Positions 1-8,733 of a stretch of 64,000 nucleotides of DNA are shown here, one piece after another. Made by a program: the position numbers and the translations under genes. Numbering within the stretch: position 1 is the stretch's first letter; each line of letters starts with the position of its first letter. This stretch comes from Croceitalea dokdonensis DOKDO 023 (GTDB lineage: Bacteria; Bacteroidota; Bacteroidia; Flavobacteriales; Flavobacteriaceae). The notes under the pieces are model-generated. The model had not been told where the DNA came from. It saw only the letters and a program-made list of their open reading frames with translations, and did not search any database. The stretch is taken from positions 269,259 through 333,258 of the forward strand of contig NZ_LDJX01000006.1 in the NCBI RefSeq assembly GCF_001306415.1, read 5' to 3'.

Positions 1-194
1 AGGGTTTTGAAATCTTTATGTCCTTGATTAATTAATCCGATGTGTTTGGGACTTATGTAGACTAACTTATTTGTTAATACATCTTGATATGAATTTATAA
101 GATTGACCCAAAAGTGATTTATGAAATGGGAGTATGATGTTGGTAATCCATGCGCCAAATCAAAGCCGTTGCCTAGTATTATAAGTTTGTTCAT
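1..194 (-). CDS. AbiH-family protein, N-terminal fragment (runs off window)
   Basis: Reading the minus strand from an ATG at 192-194 gives an open frame to base 1 with no stop (64 codons). It begins MNKLIILGNGFDLAHGLPTSY. The GNGFDLxxGLxTSY start is the hallmark of the AbiH family (abortive phage infection, PF14253). The rest of the protein lies outside the window, so intactness cannot be judged. AbiH proteins are linked to abortive infection in Lactococcus; in Bacteroidota the family is common and mostly untested. The start sits 47 bp from the end of brnQ on the same strand. The family call rests on about 20 N-terminal residues. Confidence 0.75.
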   Translation of the reverse strand, partial: MNKLIILGNGFDLAHGLPTSYSHFINHFWVNLINSYQDVLTNKLVYISPKHIGLINQGHKDFKT

Positions 195-241
195 GACTTA
201 AAGTTAACTGAAAAGAAACAGATTTCTCAGCCTCCATATAG

Positions 242-1516
242 CTATTGGGATTTCGTCGAAAGGATATTTGTAATCAAAAAAACCAAAAGCGCAGGCAGCA
301 CCCAACCCATTTGAAATTCACTTAAGGGTATCCATTTTACAAAATCTTGGGTAGCTTCACCAAGACCTATACTTCCTAAAAAATCAGGAACACTAAAAAT
401 GATTGTTGTTACCACTACCCATTGAAATACTTTTTTTGAGGCATACTTTTCCGGCAATACATTCAGAAGAATCAACACAATGGTAATTGGGTAAATAAAC
501 ATAAGTGCTGGTAATGCAACGGCAATGATATACCCCACGTTAAACTGTCCCATGACCACTCCCAAAACGCAACCAATCACAGCTGTGATCAGGTATGCCC
601 TTTTAGTATTTTGGAATTGTGCCTTCACAAAATCGGCAGTTCCAGTAACAATGCCCACCGCAGTGGTAAAACAAGCTAAACCCACTAAAATGCTCAAGAA
701 CAGGTTTGCCGTATTCCCCAATGTCTTTAGGCTTATGCCGCTAAGCAGGGCAGTCCTGGAAATCCCATCGTCAAACTGCCCATGGAATAAGGCACCGGTA
801 AGCACCAGCCCCGTGTAGATAAAGAACAGTCCAAGACCGGAAAATAGGCCTGCTTTGGAAATTGCCCTCTTCTTGTCCCGATATGGAATTTGGTCATTTT
901 TTAGGTTAATGGAAATAATAATTACCCCTCCCACCACAACGGCACCAATGGCATCAAAGGTTTGATAACCCTCTAAAATACCGCTGCTAAACGGATTTTC
1001 TAACTGGTTTTTACCAAAATCGAATTCATATCCAAACAGGGCCCGGAATATCATGCAAACTAGAATTAGAATGATGGCCGGCGTCAGCACCTTTCCCAAA
1101 GCATCTAAAATTTTGGATCTATTGATGACAAAAAGAAAGACAAGGCCAAAATAGATAACACTCGTTAAAAGGGATGAAGTTTCAAAAAAAGGGGCTATTC
1201 CCATTTCATGGGTAACCGAAGCCGTTCTTGGTGAGGGCAAACCAATAGAGATGGCATACACCAAATAACAATAGATCAAACTAAAGGTAGGGGACACTTT
1301 TTTTCCAAAGTCAAAAAGGGTTCCCTGCAATTTGGCGTGGGCAACAATCCCCAAAATAGGAATGAAGACGGCAGAAAGACAAAAACCCAAGGTCACCAAC
1401 CACCAAAAATCCCCAGACCTAAAACCAAGTTGTGGCGGTAGAATAAGATTCCCAGCTCCAAAAAACAAGGAAAAAAGTGCGAATGAGACTACAAGAAGAT
1501 TCTTTTTTGTAATCAT
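242..1516 (-). CDS. brnQ: Branched-chain amino acid:cation symporter BrnQ
   Basis: A 424-residue polytopic inner-membrane protein of the LIVCS family, which imports leucine, isoleucine and valine with Na+ or H+. The family signature GAGNLILPP is at about residues 20-28. Roughly twelve hydrophobic segments follow, and the length is normal for BrnQ. The start is an ATG directly before a hydrophobic first helix. It stands alone: the next upstream gene is on the other strand, about 260 bp away. A perfect 7-bp inverted repeat lies 80-100 bp upstream of the start and could be an operator, which is inference only. Confidence 0.93.
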   Translation of the reverse strand: MITKKNLLVVSFALFSLFFGAGNLILPPQLGFRSGDFWWLVTLGFCLSAVFIPILGIVAHAKLQGTLFDFGKKVSPTFSLIYCYLVYAISIGLPSPRTASVTHEMGIAPFFETSSLLTSVIYFGLVFLFVINRSKILDALGKVLTPAIILILVCMIFRALFGYEFDFGKNQLENPFSSGILEGYQTFDAIGAVVVGGVIIISINLKNDQIPYRDKKRAISKAGLFSGLGLFFIYTGLVLTGALFHGQFDDGISRTALLSGISLKTLGNTANLFLSILVGLACFTTAVGIVTGTADFVKAQFQNTKRAYLITAVIGCVLGVVMGQFNVGYIIAVALPALMFIYPITIVLILLNVLPEKYASKKVFQWVVVTTIIFSVPDFLGSIGLGEATQDFVKWIPLSEFQMGWVLPALLVFLITNILSTKSQ

Positions 1517-1596
1517 AAACTAAAAATCTTTGGAAAGATAGGTCAAATCTGTATATTAGACATCAATGCGTTTCGTCGTTTTTTTGTAGCATTACG

Positions 1597-1618
1597 TCGA
1601 TAATATGTAGTTTATCGA
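1597..1618. promoter_or_regulatory. Inverted repeat between brnQ and the 1777 gene
   Basis: TCGATAA at 1597-1603 and TTATCGA at 1612-1618 form a perfect 7-bp inverted repeat with an 8-base spacer. It lies in the 260-bp gap between divergent brnQ and the small 1777 gene. It has no following T-run, so an operator is likelier than a terminator. The bound factor is unknown. Confidence 0.3.
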
Positions 1619-1776
1619 ATAATTGAAAAAAAAAGTGTGTCTAAAGAAATAAACAAAACATTTGCGGCGTTGCCTTTTAAACAAAGCTTGCAGTATCTAA
1701 TTCGTTTTCAGATAGTAAGCGGCGAACCATTAAAAATCAACCCCAAGTTGAACTTAAATGACCAAAACCTTAACGT

Positions 1777-2046
1777 ATGAGCAAAACAATTACCCCCGAC
1801 GGCAACAAACTTACCGGTCTTTTTTGTAACTTTTTTGGACATCATTTTGTGGTTTCCAAACGCGTTACGGAACACATTAACGAGTACCGTTGCATTCATT
1901 GCCAAAAACAGGTTTCTACGGACGAGAGAGGAAAGTTATCTACCTTAACTCCCCAAATCCAAGAAATAAACAATACCCTGGAAGACATGTACCAAAAGCG
2001 AAATCGTAGATCGGTGCGGAAGACAGTGCCTAAATCTGTTGCTTAA
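1777..2046 (+). CDS. Small zinc-ribbon-like protein, unknown function
   Basis: An 89-residue basic protein not recognised beyond general resemblance to short zinc-knuckle proteins of the DUF1660 type. A paired His-His (residues 22-23) lies within a GHHFVVSKRV segment, followed by CIHC at 39-42, a plausible half of a metal site. The C-terminus is rich in Arg/Lys and has no membrane segment or signal. It converges on thiL; the two genes overlap by 4 bp at their 3' ends. Codon use resembles the neighbours, so I treat it as real, but its function is unknown. Confidence 0.6.
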   Translation: MSKTITPDGNKLTGLFCNFFGHHFVVSKRVTEHINEYRCIHCQKQVSTDERGKLSTLTPQIQEINNTLEDMYQKRNRRSVRKTVPKSVA

Positions 2047-3083
2047 AAAGAATTCCAGCCCCGTGCCTTTATAGCAATCTTGGTATTGTCCCTTGTCACT
2101 AAATGCTCTCCTTCAGTAGCGGCGGTCATATGGCCAATTACCGTTAAGTTGGGATTGCCCTTAATTTTTGGAAAATCTGTTTGGGCAATGGTAAAGAGCA
2201 ATTCATAATCTTCCCCACCGCTAAGCGCAATCATGGTGCTATCTATTTTAAACTCTTCTGCCGTGGAAATTACGGTTGGATCCAAAGGTATCTTATCTTC
2301 ATAAAGGTTACAACCTACACCGCTTTGCTTACATAGGTGCAACACCTCGGAGGAAAGCCCATCGCTAACGTCTATCATTGAGGTTGGTCTTACCTCCAAA
2401 TTATGCAATAATGAGATAATATCTTTTCTGGCTTCTGGTTTTAGTTGTCGTTCCACAATGTAACTGTAAGGTTCCAAATCTGGCTGGTTTTGTGGGTTTA
2501 CCTTAAATACTTCTTTTTCACGCTCCAACACTTGTAGGCCTAAATAGGCTCCGCCAATATCACCTGTAAGCACCAAAAGGTCGTGTTCTTTAGCTCCTGA
2601 ACGGTATACTACCTTATCATTGTCCACAACGCCCAATGCCGTAATACTTATCAACATCCCTTTGTTGGAAGAAGTGGTATCCCCACCAATTAAATCAACC
2701 CCATATACCTTGCAGGCCATGGCCACACCGTCATAAAAGTCCTGCAATGCTTCCAGTGGAAATCTATTGGAAACGGCAATGGAGACCGTAATCTGTGTAG
2801 CTTCTGCATTCATCGCGTAAATATCAGAGAGATTTACGATCACTGCTTTGTATCCCAAGTGTTTTAAGGGCATGTAACTTAAATCAAAATGCACTCCTTC
2901 AATCAACAAATCGGTAGAAACCACCGTTTTTTTTGTTCCAAAGTCCAACACCGCAGCATCATCACCAATACCTTTTACGGTAGATTTTTGATGAACCCCA
3001 AAGTTCTTTGTCAAGGTTTCAATGAGCCCAAACTCACCTAAATCGCTTAAAGCGGTACGGGCTTGATTTTTATCTTCTATCAT
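2043..3083 (-). CDS. thiL: Thiamine-monophosphate kinase ThiL
   Basis: A 346-residue cytosolic enzyme that phosphorylates thiamine monophosphate to thiamine pyrophosphate with ATP, the last step of TPP synthesis. The ATP/Mg signature GDDAAV is at residues 40-45, the GGDTTSS segment lies near the middle, and the second-half motifs MIDVSDGLSSE and GGEDYELLF are present. These are typical of the AIR-synthase/ThiL fold, and the length is normal. The ATG at 3081-3083 is only 4 bases downstream of a TATTTTTG promoter box on the minus strand, so a very short or absent leader is possible. No TPP riboswitch was seen upstream. Confidence 0.95.
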   Translation of the reverse strand: MIEDKNQARTALSDLGEFGLIETLTKNFGVHQKSTVKGIGDDAAVLDFGTKKTVVSTDLLIEGVHFDLSYMPLKHLGYKAVIVNLSDIYAMNAEATQITVSIAVSNRFPLEALQDFYDGVAMACKVYGVDLIGGDTTSSNKGMLISITALGVVDNDKVVYRSGAKEHDLLVLTGDIGGAYLGLQVLEREKEVFKVNPQNQPDLEPYSYIVERQLKPEARKDIISLLHNLEVRPTSMIDVSDGLSSEVLHLCKQSGVGCNLYEDKIPLDPTVISTAEEFKIDSTMIALSGGEDYELLFTIAQTDFPKIKGNPNLTVIGHMTAATEGEHLVTRDNTKIAIKARGWNSF

Positions 3084-3087
3084 ATGG

Positions 3088-3095
3088 CAAAAATA
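3088..3095 (-). promoter_or_regulatory. Bacteroidota -7 box for thiL
   Basis: On the minus strand this reads TATTTTTG, a match to TAnnTTTG. It ends 4 bases before the thiL ATG, which would give a leaderless or nearly leaderless transcript. No clear -33 element was checked further upstream. Confidence 0.4.
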
Positions 3096-3177
3096 AGCCG
3101 ATTACTTTAAAAACGTATCTTTACTGCATAATCAAGCTAAAAAGTTACCGCCCAATAGGCTTGATGTAAAACCGCTA

Positions 3178-5112
3178 ATGTTGATGCCCATGGTACTCCG
3201 TTTTTTTGCAGTGATTTCAGTATTCTTATTGCTTTCCTGTGGTGGCGATGATGAACCGGAAAATCAAATGACCACAAGCGTAACCGTGGCTTTTTTAGCA
3301 CAGGAAACCACGGGCAGTGAAGCCTTGGGTAACAATCTACCTTCCGTATCGGTGCGCGGAACCGTGGCAAGCGAAGTTTCCGTTTCGGTTTTGCTTACAA
3401 ATACGGGAACGGCTACCCTTGGGGAAGACTTTTCCTTTGCCTCCCCAACGGTTATTTCCATTCCCATTGGAAATTATGATGGTACCGCGCTCACTGCTAT
3501 CCCACTTCCAGGGCTTTCTATTTTGGATGATACGGTCCAAGAAGGTTTTGAGACTATTATTTTTAGCTTAGATAATCCAACGGAAGGGGTTAATCTGGGA
3601 GACGTGGCTACAACTACGTACACCATAAATGATGATGAGACCGTACAGGTGGGGTTTTCGCAGGCCATGGCTTCGGACAGGGAAAATGTGGGCGGCAACC
3701 TCCCCACACTATTTGTGACCGGCACCCTATCTGAGGATAAAACAATAACGCTTACGGCAGTTGATAGTGGCGATGCCACCTTGGGACAAGATTACAATGT
3801 GGCCTCACCTCTTGTGGTGACCATCCCCGCGGGCACTTATGATGGTACTACAGCAACTGCATTGACCATCCCTGCTTTGGCAATTATTGATGATACTGTG
3901 CCAGAGGAATCCGAAAGTTTTGAATTGACCTTGAGCGACCCGTCCAATGGGTTATTGCTCAATGAATTGGACAGGACCATGTATACCATAGAGGGTGTGG
4001 CACCCTGTGAAAATGGCAGAGCCAACGGTTTTCCCTGTAATGGCTTTGATTTGCTTGCTCGCATGGAACACAGCACCTTCTCCAGCACCCAAGGAAATGA
4101 TATTTGGGGTTGGACGGACACGGCAACAGGGCATGAATATGCGTTAGTGGCTTTAAACAATGGCACTGCCTTTGTGGATATCACCGCAGATGACCCGGTT
4201 TACCTTGGTAAACTGCCCTCGGCAACGGGATCAAGTGTTTGGCGTGATGTAAAAATTTATGGAAATCACGCCTATATTGTTTCAGAGGCATCGGGCCATG
4301 GGATGCAGGTATTTGATCTTACGCGGCTTAGAAATGTCGCCAATCCACCTACGGACTTTACCCAAGACGCTAGGTATACAGATATTGGTAACGCACATAA
4401 TGTAGTTATTAATGAGCAAAACGGTTTTGCCTATCCCGTAGGTACGGCAAGAAATGACACTTTTAACGGAGGGGTGCATTTCGTTGACATTCAAAACCCC
4501 ACAAGCCCTACCGCGGCGGGGGGTTATGGAGACAACGGGTATACCCATGACGCGCAAGTAGTGAATTATGAAGGTCCAGATGCCGACTATACCGGCCGTG
4601 AGATTTTCATTGGCGCCAATGAAGACCAGATTGCCATTGTGGATATCACGGACAAGGCCAACCCTACGGAAATAGCCACGATTACCTATGGCAACCTTGG
4701 ATACACCCACCAAGGCTGGTTTACGGAAGACCAACGTTTTTTCCTTTTGGGCGATGAGTTAGACGAAATTGATTTTGGATTCAACTCCAGGACCCTGGTG
4801 TTTGACCTCCAAGATTTGGACAACCCAGTGCTGCACACCACCTATTTAGGGCCTACCGCTGCCATTGACCATAATGGTTATGTACATGGAGATGAATTCT
4901 TTTTGGCGAATTATACGGCCGGGGTCCGTGTATTGGACCTGTCTGATATTGAAGGGGGAAACCTGACGGAAATTGGATTTTTTGACACCTTTCCTGATAA
5001 TGATGTGGCCAGTTTTAATGGGGTATGGAGCGTTTATCCCTATTTTGAAAGTGGAAAAATTATCGTGAACGATTCAGATACCGGGTTTTTTATCATCCAG
5101 AAATCCCAGTAA
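3178..5112 (+). CDS. Choice-of-anchor B lipoprotein with Calx-beta-like repeats
   Basis: A 644-residue lipoprotein. A hydrophobic signal ends in LLLSC (lipobox Cys about residue 21), followed by GGDDEPE, which suits export as a surface lipoprotein. Two tandem Calx-beta-like repeats fill about residues 35-120 and 150-235; each carries the pattern GxATLGxDF/Y ... IPxGxYDGTxxT ... DDTVxExxE. The remainder is an LVIVD-type beta-propeller of the choice-of-anchor B family, with segments such as WRDVKIYGNHAYIVSE. Such proteins are thought to bind or display at the cell surface; the ligand is unknown. A strong stem-loop follows the stop. Confidence 0.8.
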   Translation: MLMPMVLRFFAVISVFLLLSCGGDDEPENQMTTSVTVAFLAQETTGSEALGNNLPSVSVRGTVASEVSVSVLLTNTGTATLGEDFSFASPTVISIPIGNYDGTALTAIPLPGLSILDDTVQEGFETIIFSLDNPTEGVNLGDVATTTYTINDDETVQVGFSQAMASDRENVGGNLPTLFVTGTLSEDKTITLTAVDSGDATLGQDYNVASPLVVTIPAGTYDGTTATALTIPALAIIDDTVPEESESFELTLSDPSNGLLLNELDRTMYTIEGVAPCENGRANGFPCNGFDLLARMEHSTFSSTQGNDIWGWTDTATGHEYALVALNNGTAFVDITADDPVYLGKLPSATGSSVWRDVKIYGNHAYIVSEASGHGMQVFDLTRLRNVANPPTDFTQDARYTDIGNAHNVVINEQNGFAYPVGTARNDTFNGGVHFVDIQNPTSPTAAGGYGDNGYTHDAQVVNYEGPDADYTGREIFIGANEDQIAIVDITDKANPTEIATITYGNLGYTHQGWFTEDQRFFLLGDELDEIDFGFNSRTLVFDLQDLDNPVLHTTYLGPTAAIDHNGYVHGDEFFLANYTAGVRVLDLSDIEGGNLTEIGFFDTFPDNDVASFNGVWSVYPYFESGKIIVNDSDTGFFIIQKSQ

Positions 5113-5113
5113 A

Positions 5114-5142
5114 TTCCCTAAGGCAGGTCCGTTAGGGATTTT
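5114..5142 (+). terminator. Rho-independent terminator after the propeller lipoprotein
   Basis: TCCCTAA (5115-5121) and TTAGGGA (5132-5138) form a perfect 7-bp stem with a 10-base loop, followed by TTTTA. It immediately follows the stop at 5112 and helps exclude the upstream start of the next frame at 5143. Confidence 0.6.
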
Positions 5143-5208
5143 ATGGCAACAACAACGTATTTTAGTGCAGGTCCTGTGTCTATTAAATCCAAGGTATCCT
5201 CTAAAAAA

Positions 5209-6561
5209 ATGAAAAAGACCGTTTTGTTTTTAGTGTGCATATGCCTTTTCTCCTGTTCTACGGAGGATGGCAATGGTACAAGCAGCAATAGTACCGTAGA
5301 CCAAGTAACAACAGCCAAAGAAATCACCTGGATCAAAAACTTTGGCGGTTCAGGGGATGATTCGCCACGTTCCATTGTCCCAACGCAAGATGGTGGTTTT
5401 GCCGTTTTTGGCTTTACCAATAGCATTGATGGGGATTTGGCTGGCAAAAGCCTTAACGTAAATGATTATTGGTTGCTAAAGTTTGATGCTTTAGGGAACC
5501 TAGAATGGAATACAACCTATGGGGGCAGCAAGGATGATAGGGGCCAAAAGGCCATCCAAACCGCAGATGGTGGCTATGCCATTACAGGCTATGCCATGAG
5601 TGATGACGGTGACGGTTCCAATAATGAGGGGTTTCATGATAATTGGGTACTCCGTTTAGATGCCAATGGCGAGATACTATGGGAAAAAAGTTTTGGATTT
5701 TCTGGTCATGACCATTCCTATGACATTATTGAAACGGTAGACGGCGGTTTTTTCTTCTCAGGATTTTTGGATGTCACCTCATCCAATGGTGAAGGGAGCA
5801 CCAACAAAGGAAGTGGACATACCGCCCATGGTGTAGGGGAGTTTTGGGGCACCCGGTTGGATGCGGATGGCAACATGTTGTGGAGAAGGTATTTTGGGGG
5901 AACCAATAACGACCGTGCTTTTGGGGTAGTCCAAGCCAATGATGGGGGTTTTATCTTATCTGGCTCCTCGGAGAGTACGGATTTTGATGTTTCCAATCCA
6001 AAGGGGAGCTATGATTATTGGGTGGTTAAAGTGGACAAAACCGGGAATTTAGAATGGGAAAAATCATTTGGTGGCACAGGGATAGACCAATCCCAAGATA
6101 TTGCCAAAACACCCGATGGCGCTTATGTCATTGTGGGCAATACCTTTAGTACGGATATTCAGGTGAGCCGTAATTATGGACAATCCGATGTTTGGTTGGT
6201 GAAGTTTAACGATAACGGTGACCTGCTTTGGGAAAAGAATTTTGGCGGCCCTGCCTTTGATGCGGCACACAGCGTAACAGTGACCCAAGATGGTGGATTT
6301 TTAATTTCTGCAAACTCTAAAAGTTATGGTAACGACCTGACGGCCAATTTTGGAGAAAACGACCTTTGGTTAATCAAAACTAACTCAGAGGGCAACATCC
6401 AGTGGCAAAAGGCCCTTGGCGGCACAGGGTTGGATTTTGGGTTTGATGCCATAGAAAGCCCAAACGGGTCCATCTACTTTATAGGAGATACGGCCAGCAG
6501 GGATTTTCCGGATATTGAACCTAAAGGTGGGCTGGATCTGGTGTTGATAAAATTAAAATAA
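5209..6561 (+). CDS. Propeller-repeat lipoprotein, unknown ligand
   Basis: A 450-residue lipoprotein starting at the ATG at 5209. The frame is open from 5143, but only the 5209 start puts a signal peptide (MKKTVLFLVCICLFSC) at the N-terminus. About seven repeats follow, with the pattern FGGxxxDxxxxIxxTxDGGFxxxGxTxS ... DYWLxKxDxxGNLxWxxxxGG. This is a beta-propeller-like array seen in many Bacteroidota surface lipoproteins, and no C-terminal sorting domain is present. It lies just after the choice-of-anchor B lipoprotein, but a terminator separates the two. Function unknown. Confidence 0.8.
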   Translation: MKKTVLFLVCICLFSCSTEDGNGTSSNSTVDQVTTAKEITWIKNFGGSGDDSPRSIVPTQDGGFAVFGFTNSIDGDLAGKSLNVNDYWLLKFDALGNLEWNTTYGGSKDDRGQKAIQTADGGYAITGYAMSDDGDGSNNEGFHDNWVLRLDANGEILWEKSFGFSGHDHSYDIIETVDGGFFFSGFLDVTSSNGEGSTNKGSGHTAHGVGEFWGTRLDADGNMLWRRYFGGTNNDRAFGVVQANDGGFILSGSSESTDFDVSNPKGSYDYWVVKVDKTGNLEWEKSFGGTGIDQSQDIAKTPDGAYVIVGNTFSTDIQVSRNYGQSDVWLVKFNDNGDLLWEKNFGGPAFDAAHSVTVTQDGGFLISANSKSYGNDLTANFGENDLWLIKTNSEGNIQWQKALGGTGLDFGFDAIESPNGSIYFIGDTASRDFPDIEPKGGLDLVLIKLK

Positions 6562-6719
6562 TCGCTTTTATCAATGTTGCGGTTGGTTTTTCACATTCAA
6601 CAGCTACGATGGTCAAGGTAATCATCACATTACCTATAAATTTCCAGCTTTTTAGACACCATAAAAACTGTTTAACCTTTCTATAGAAAAAGTTTATCAA
6701 AACATACGTTATAAAAATG

Positions 6720-6737
6720 TTAGAGACCATGCTCTAA
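6720..6737. promoter_or_regulatory. Palindrome upstream of the suf promoter box
   Basis: TTAGAG and CTCTAA form a perfect 6-bp inverted repeat with a 6-base spacer. It ends 13 bases before the TATATTTG box of the A-type carrier gene. It therefore covers the place where a -33 element would sit, and no TTG is visible there. The geometry suits a dimeric regulator. Confidence 0.4.
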
Positions 6738-6750
6738 ACAGCTTAAAACC

Positions 6751-6758
6751 TATATTTG
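6751..6758 (+). promoter_or_regulatory. Bacteroidota -7 box for the suf locus
   Basis: TATATTTG matches the TAnnTTTG consensus and lies 29 bases before the ATG at 6788. A matching -33 TTG is not evident, which suggests the promoter depends on an activator. Confidence 0.5.
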
Positions 6759-6787
6759 TATGCTATTTAGATTAAATCTTGGTAATC

Positions 6788-7117
6788 ATGATAAAAGTAT
6801 CTGATACTGCTAAACAAAAGGTGGTCACATTAATGACCGAGTCCGGCTTTAATGCGGAGACCGATTACGTCCGTGTAGGCGTCAAAAGTGGCGGTTGTAG
6901 CGGCTTGTCCTACGAACTGGATTTTGATAAAAATATTGGGGAGACCGATAAGGTTTTTGAGGATAATACTGTACGTATCATTGTGGACAAAAAAAGCTTC
7001 CTTTACCTAGTGGGCACTACTTTGGAATATTCCGGTGGCCTCAATGGCAAAGGCTTTGTGTTTAATAATCCCAATGCGCAGCGCACCTGTGGGTGTGGAG
7101 AAAGTTTTTCTTTATGA
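6788..7117 (+). CDS. sufA: A-type iron-sulfur carrier (SufA/IscA family)
   Basis: A 109-residue HesB/IscA-fold protein that accepts Fe-S clusters from the SUF scaffold and delivers them to apoproteins. The three ligand cysteines are visible in SGGCSGLSY and in the C-terminal CGCGESF. I use the ATG at 6788; the frame is open from a TTG at 6779, but the family starts at MIKVSD. It heads the suf locus, 136 bp before sufB. The protein could equally be called ErpA-like, since A-type subfamilies cannot be separated from sequence alone. Confidence 0.92.
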   Translation: MIKVSDTAKQKVVTLMTESGFNAETDYVRVGVKSGGCSGLSYELDFDKNIGETDKVFEDNTVRIIVDKKSFLYLVGTTLEYSGGLNGKGFVFNNPNAQRTCGCGESFSL

Positions 7118-7253
7118 CGTAATTATCGTCCAAAGGGAATTTTATCCTTTTTAGGCCAAAAAACAGGAATGGCAGCAACATAGAAGGGTTGGCCAAGAAA
7201 ATAAAAGAACAGTAAGATTATCAATTCTCCCACCGGGGGATAAAAGGAGACTT

Positions 7254-8699
7254 ATGGCATATACTGAAGAAGAATTAAAGAAAGAACTCGAAACCAAAGA
7301 ATACGAATACGGGTTTTATACAGAATTAGACGCGGACACTTTTCCAAAAGGGTTAAGTGCAGATATCGTAAGGGCGATCTCCAAAAAGAAGAATGAGCCA
7401 GAATGGATGACGGAGTGGCGTTTGGATGCTTTCCGTATTTGGGAAAGTATGAGCGAGCCAGAGTGGGCCAACGTACGTTACAAAAAACCGGAGTTCCAAG
7501 ATATCAGTTACTACTCTGCTCCCAAAAAAGCAGACCCCACTAAATCTTTGGACGATGTAGATCCAGATTTGCTGGAAATGTACCGCAAGTTGGGGATTTC
7601 TGTAGATGAACAAAAGCGGCTGCAAAACGTAGCTGTGGACATTGTGGTAGATTCTGTCTCCGTGGCCACCACGTTCCAAAAGACTTTGGAAGAAAAAGGA
7701 ATTCTGTTCATGCCCATTTCGGAGGCCATACATAAGCATCCGGATTTAGTGAAAAAATATATGGGTACCGTGGTGCCCAAAAAGGATAATTTCTATGCTG
7801 CGCTAAATTCTGCGGTATTTACGGACGGCTCTTTTTGCTACATTCCCAAGGGCGTAAAATGCCCTATGGAACTTTCTACCTATTTTAGGATCAATGAAGG
7901 CGGAACAGGCCAGTTTGAGCGTACCTTGGTCATTGCCGACGAGAGCAGTTACGTAAGCTACTTGGAGGGCTGTACCGCGCCCTCAAGGGATGAGAACCAA
8001 TTGCATGCCGCGGTGGTGGAGCTTATAGCATTGGATGATGCAGAGATCAAATACTCTACAGTACAAAACTGGTTTCCCGGAGACAGTGAGGGCAAAGGTG
8101 GGGTCTACAATTTTGTGACCAAACGTGGCCTTTGTGAAAAAAACGCCAAAATATCCTGGACGCAGGTAGAGACGGGTTCCGCCATAACCTGGAAGTATCC
8201 TTCCTGTATTCTTAAAGGCAATAATTCCGTTGGGGAGTTTTATTCCATCGCGGTTACCAATAACCATCAGCAAGCGGACACGGGCACCAAAATGGTACAT
8301 TTGGGGAAGAATACCAAAAGCACCATCATTTCCAAGGGAATATCGGCAGGGAAATCACAAAATAGCTATCGAGGCCTTGTGCAAATCAATTCCCGAGCAG
8401 AAAATGCACGAAATTTTTCACAGTGCGATTCCCTCCTAATGGGCAATGAATGTGGCGCTCACACCTTTCCCTACATAGAAGCCAAAAACAAATCCGCACA
8501 GGTAGAACACGAGGCCACCACCAGTAAAATTGGTGAGGACCAAATCTTCTATTGCAACCAAAGAGGAATTGATACGGAAAAAGCCATTGCTTTGATCGTA
8601 AACGGCTTTAGCAAGGAAGTGCTCAATAAACTGCCCATGGAATTTGCCGTGGAGGCGCAAAAATTATTGGAAATCAGTTTGGAAGGTTCCGTAGGGTAA
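7254..8699 (+). CDS. sufB: SUF scaffold subunit SufB
   Basis: A 481-residue core subunit of the SufBCD complex, on which Fe-S clusters are built in the cytosol. It shows the typical conserved blocks: [21 protein letters not shown], the SYLEGCTAP Cys segment, NFVTKRGLC, and the C-terminal [28 protein letters not shown] region. The length is normal. The upstream sequence TAAAAGGAGACTTATG contains a purine-rich stretch like a Shine-Dalgarno site, unusual for this phylum. It is followed after 34 bp by a metallo-beta-lactamase lipoprotein gene instead of sufC. Confidence 0.97.
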   Translation: MAYTEEELKKELETKEYEYGFYTELDADTFPKGLSADIVRAISKKKNEPEWMTEWRLDAFRIWESMSEPEWANVRYKKPEFQDISYYSAPKKADPTKSLDDVDPDLLEMYRKLGISVDEQKRLQNVAVDIVVDSVSVATTFQKTLEEKGILFMPISEAIHKHPDLVKKYMGTVVPKKDNFYAALNSAVFTDGSFCYIPKGVKCPMELSTYFRINEGGTGQFERTLVIADESSYVSYLEGCTAPSRDENQLHAAVVELIALDDAEIKYSTVQNWFPGDSEGKGGVYNFVTKRGLCEKNAKISWTQVETGSAITWKYPSCILKGNNSVGEFYSIAVTNNHQQADTGTKMVHLGKNTKSTIISKGISAGKSQNSYRGLVQINSRAENARNFSQCDSLLMGNECGAHTFPYIEAKNKSAQVEHEATTSKIGEDQIFYCNQRGIDTEKAIALIVNGFSKEVLNKLPMEFAVEAQKLLEISLEGSVG

Positions 8700-8733
8700 T
8701 TTGCAATTCAGAAAAGGCAATAACAACGTAAAA

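Noticed and set aside
4282..4734. A 150-residue minus-strand open frame
   Set aside because: It is antisense to the propeller region of the choice-of-anchor B gene and has no signal, domain or promoter.
5143..5208. ATG at 5143 as the start of the propeller lipoprotein
   Set aside because: It lies just after a terminator and would bury the lipobox signal 22 residues in.
6779..6787. TTG start for the A-type carrier gene
   Set aside because: The ATG at 6788 gives the normal family N-terminus; the upstream codons do not.
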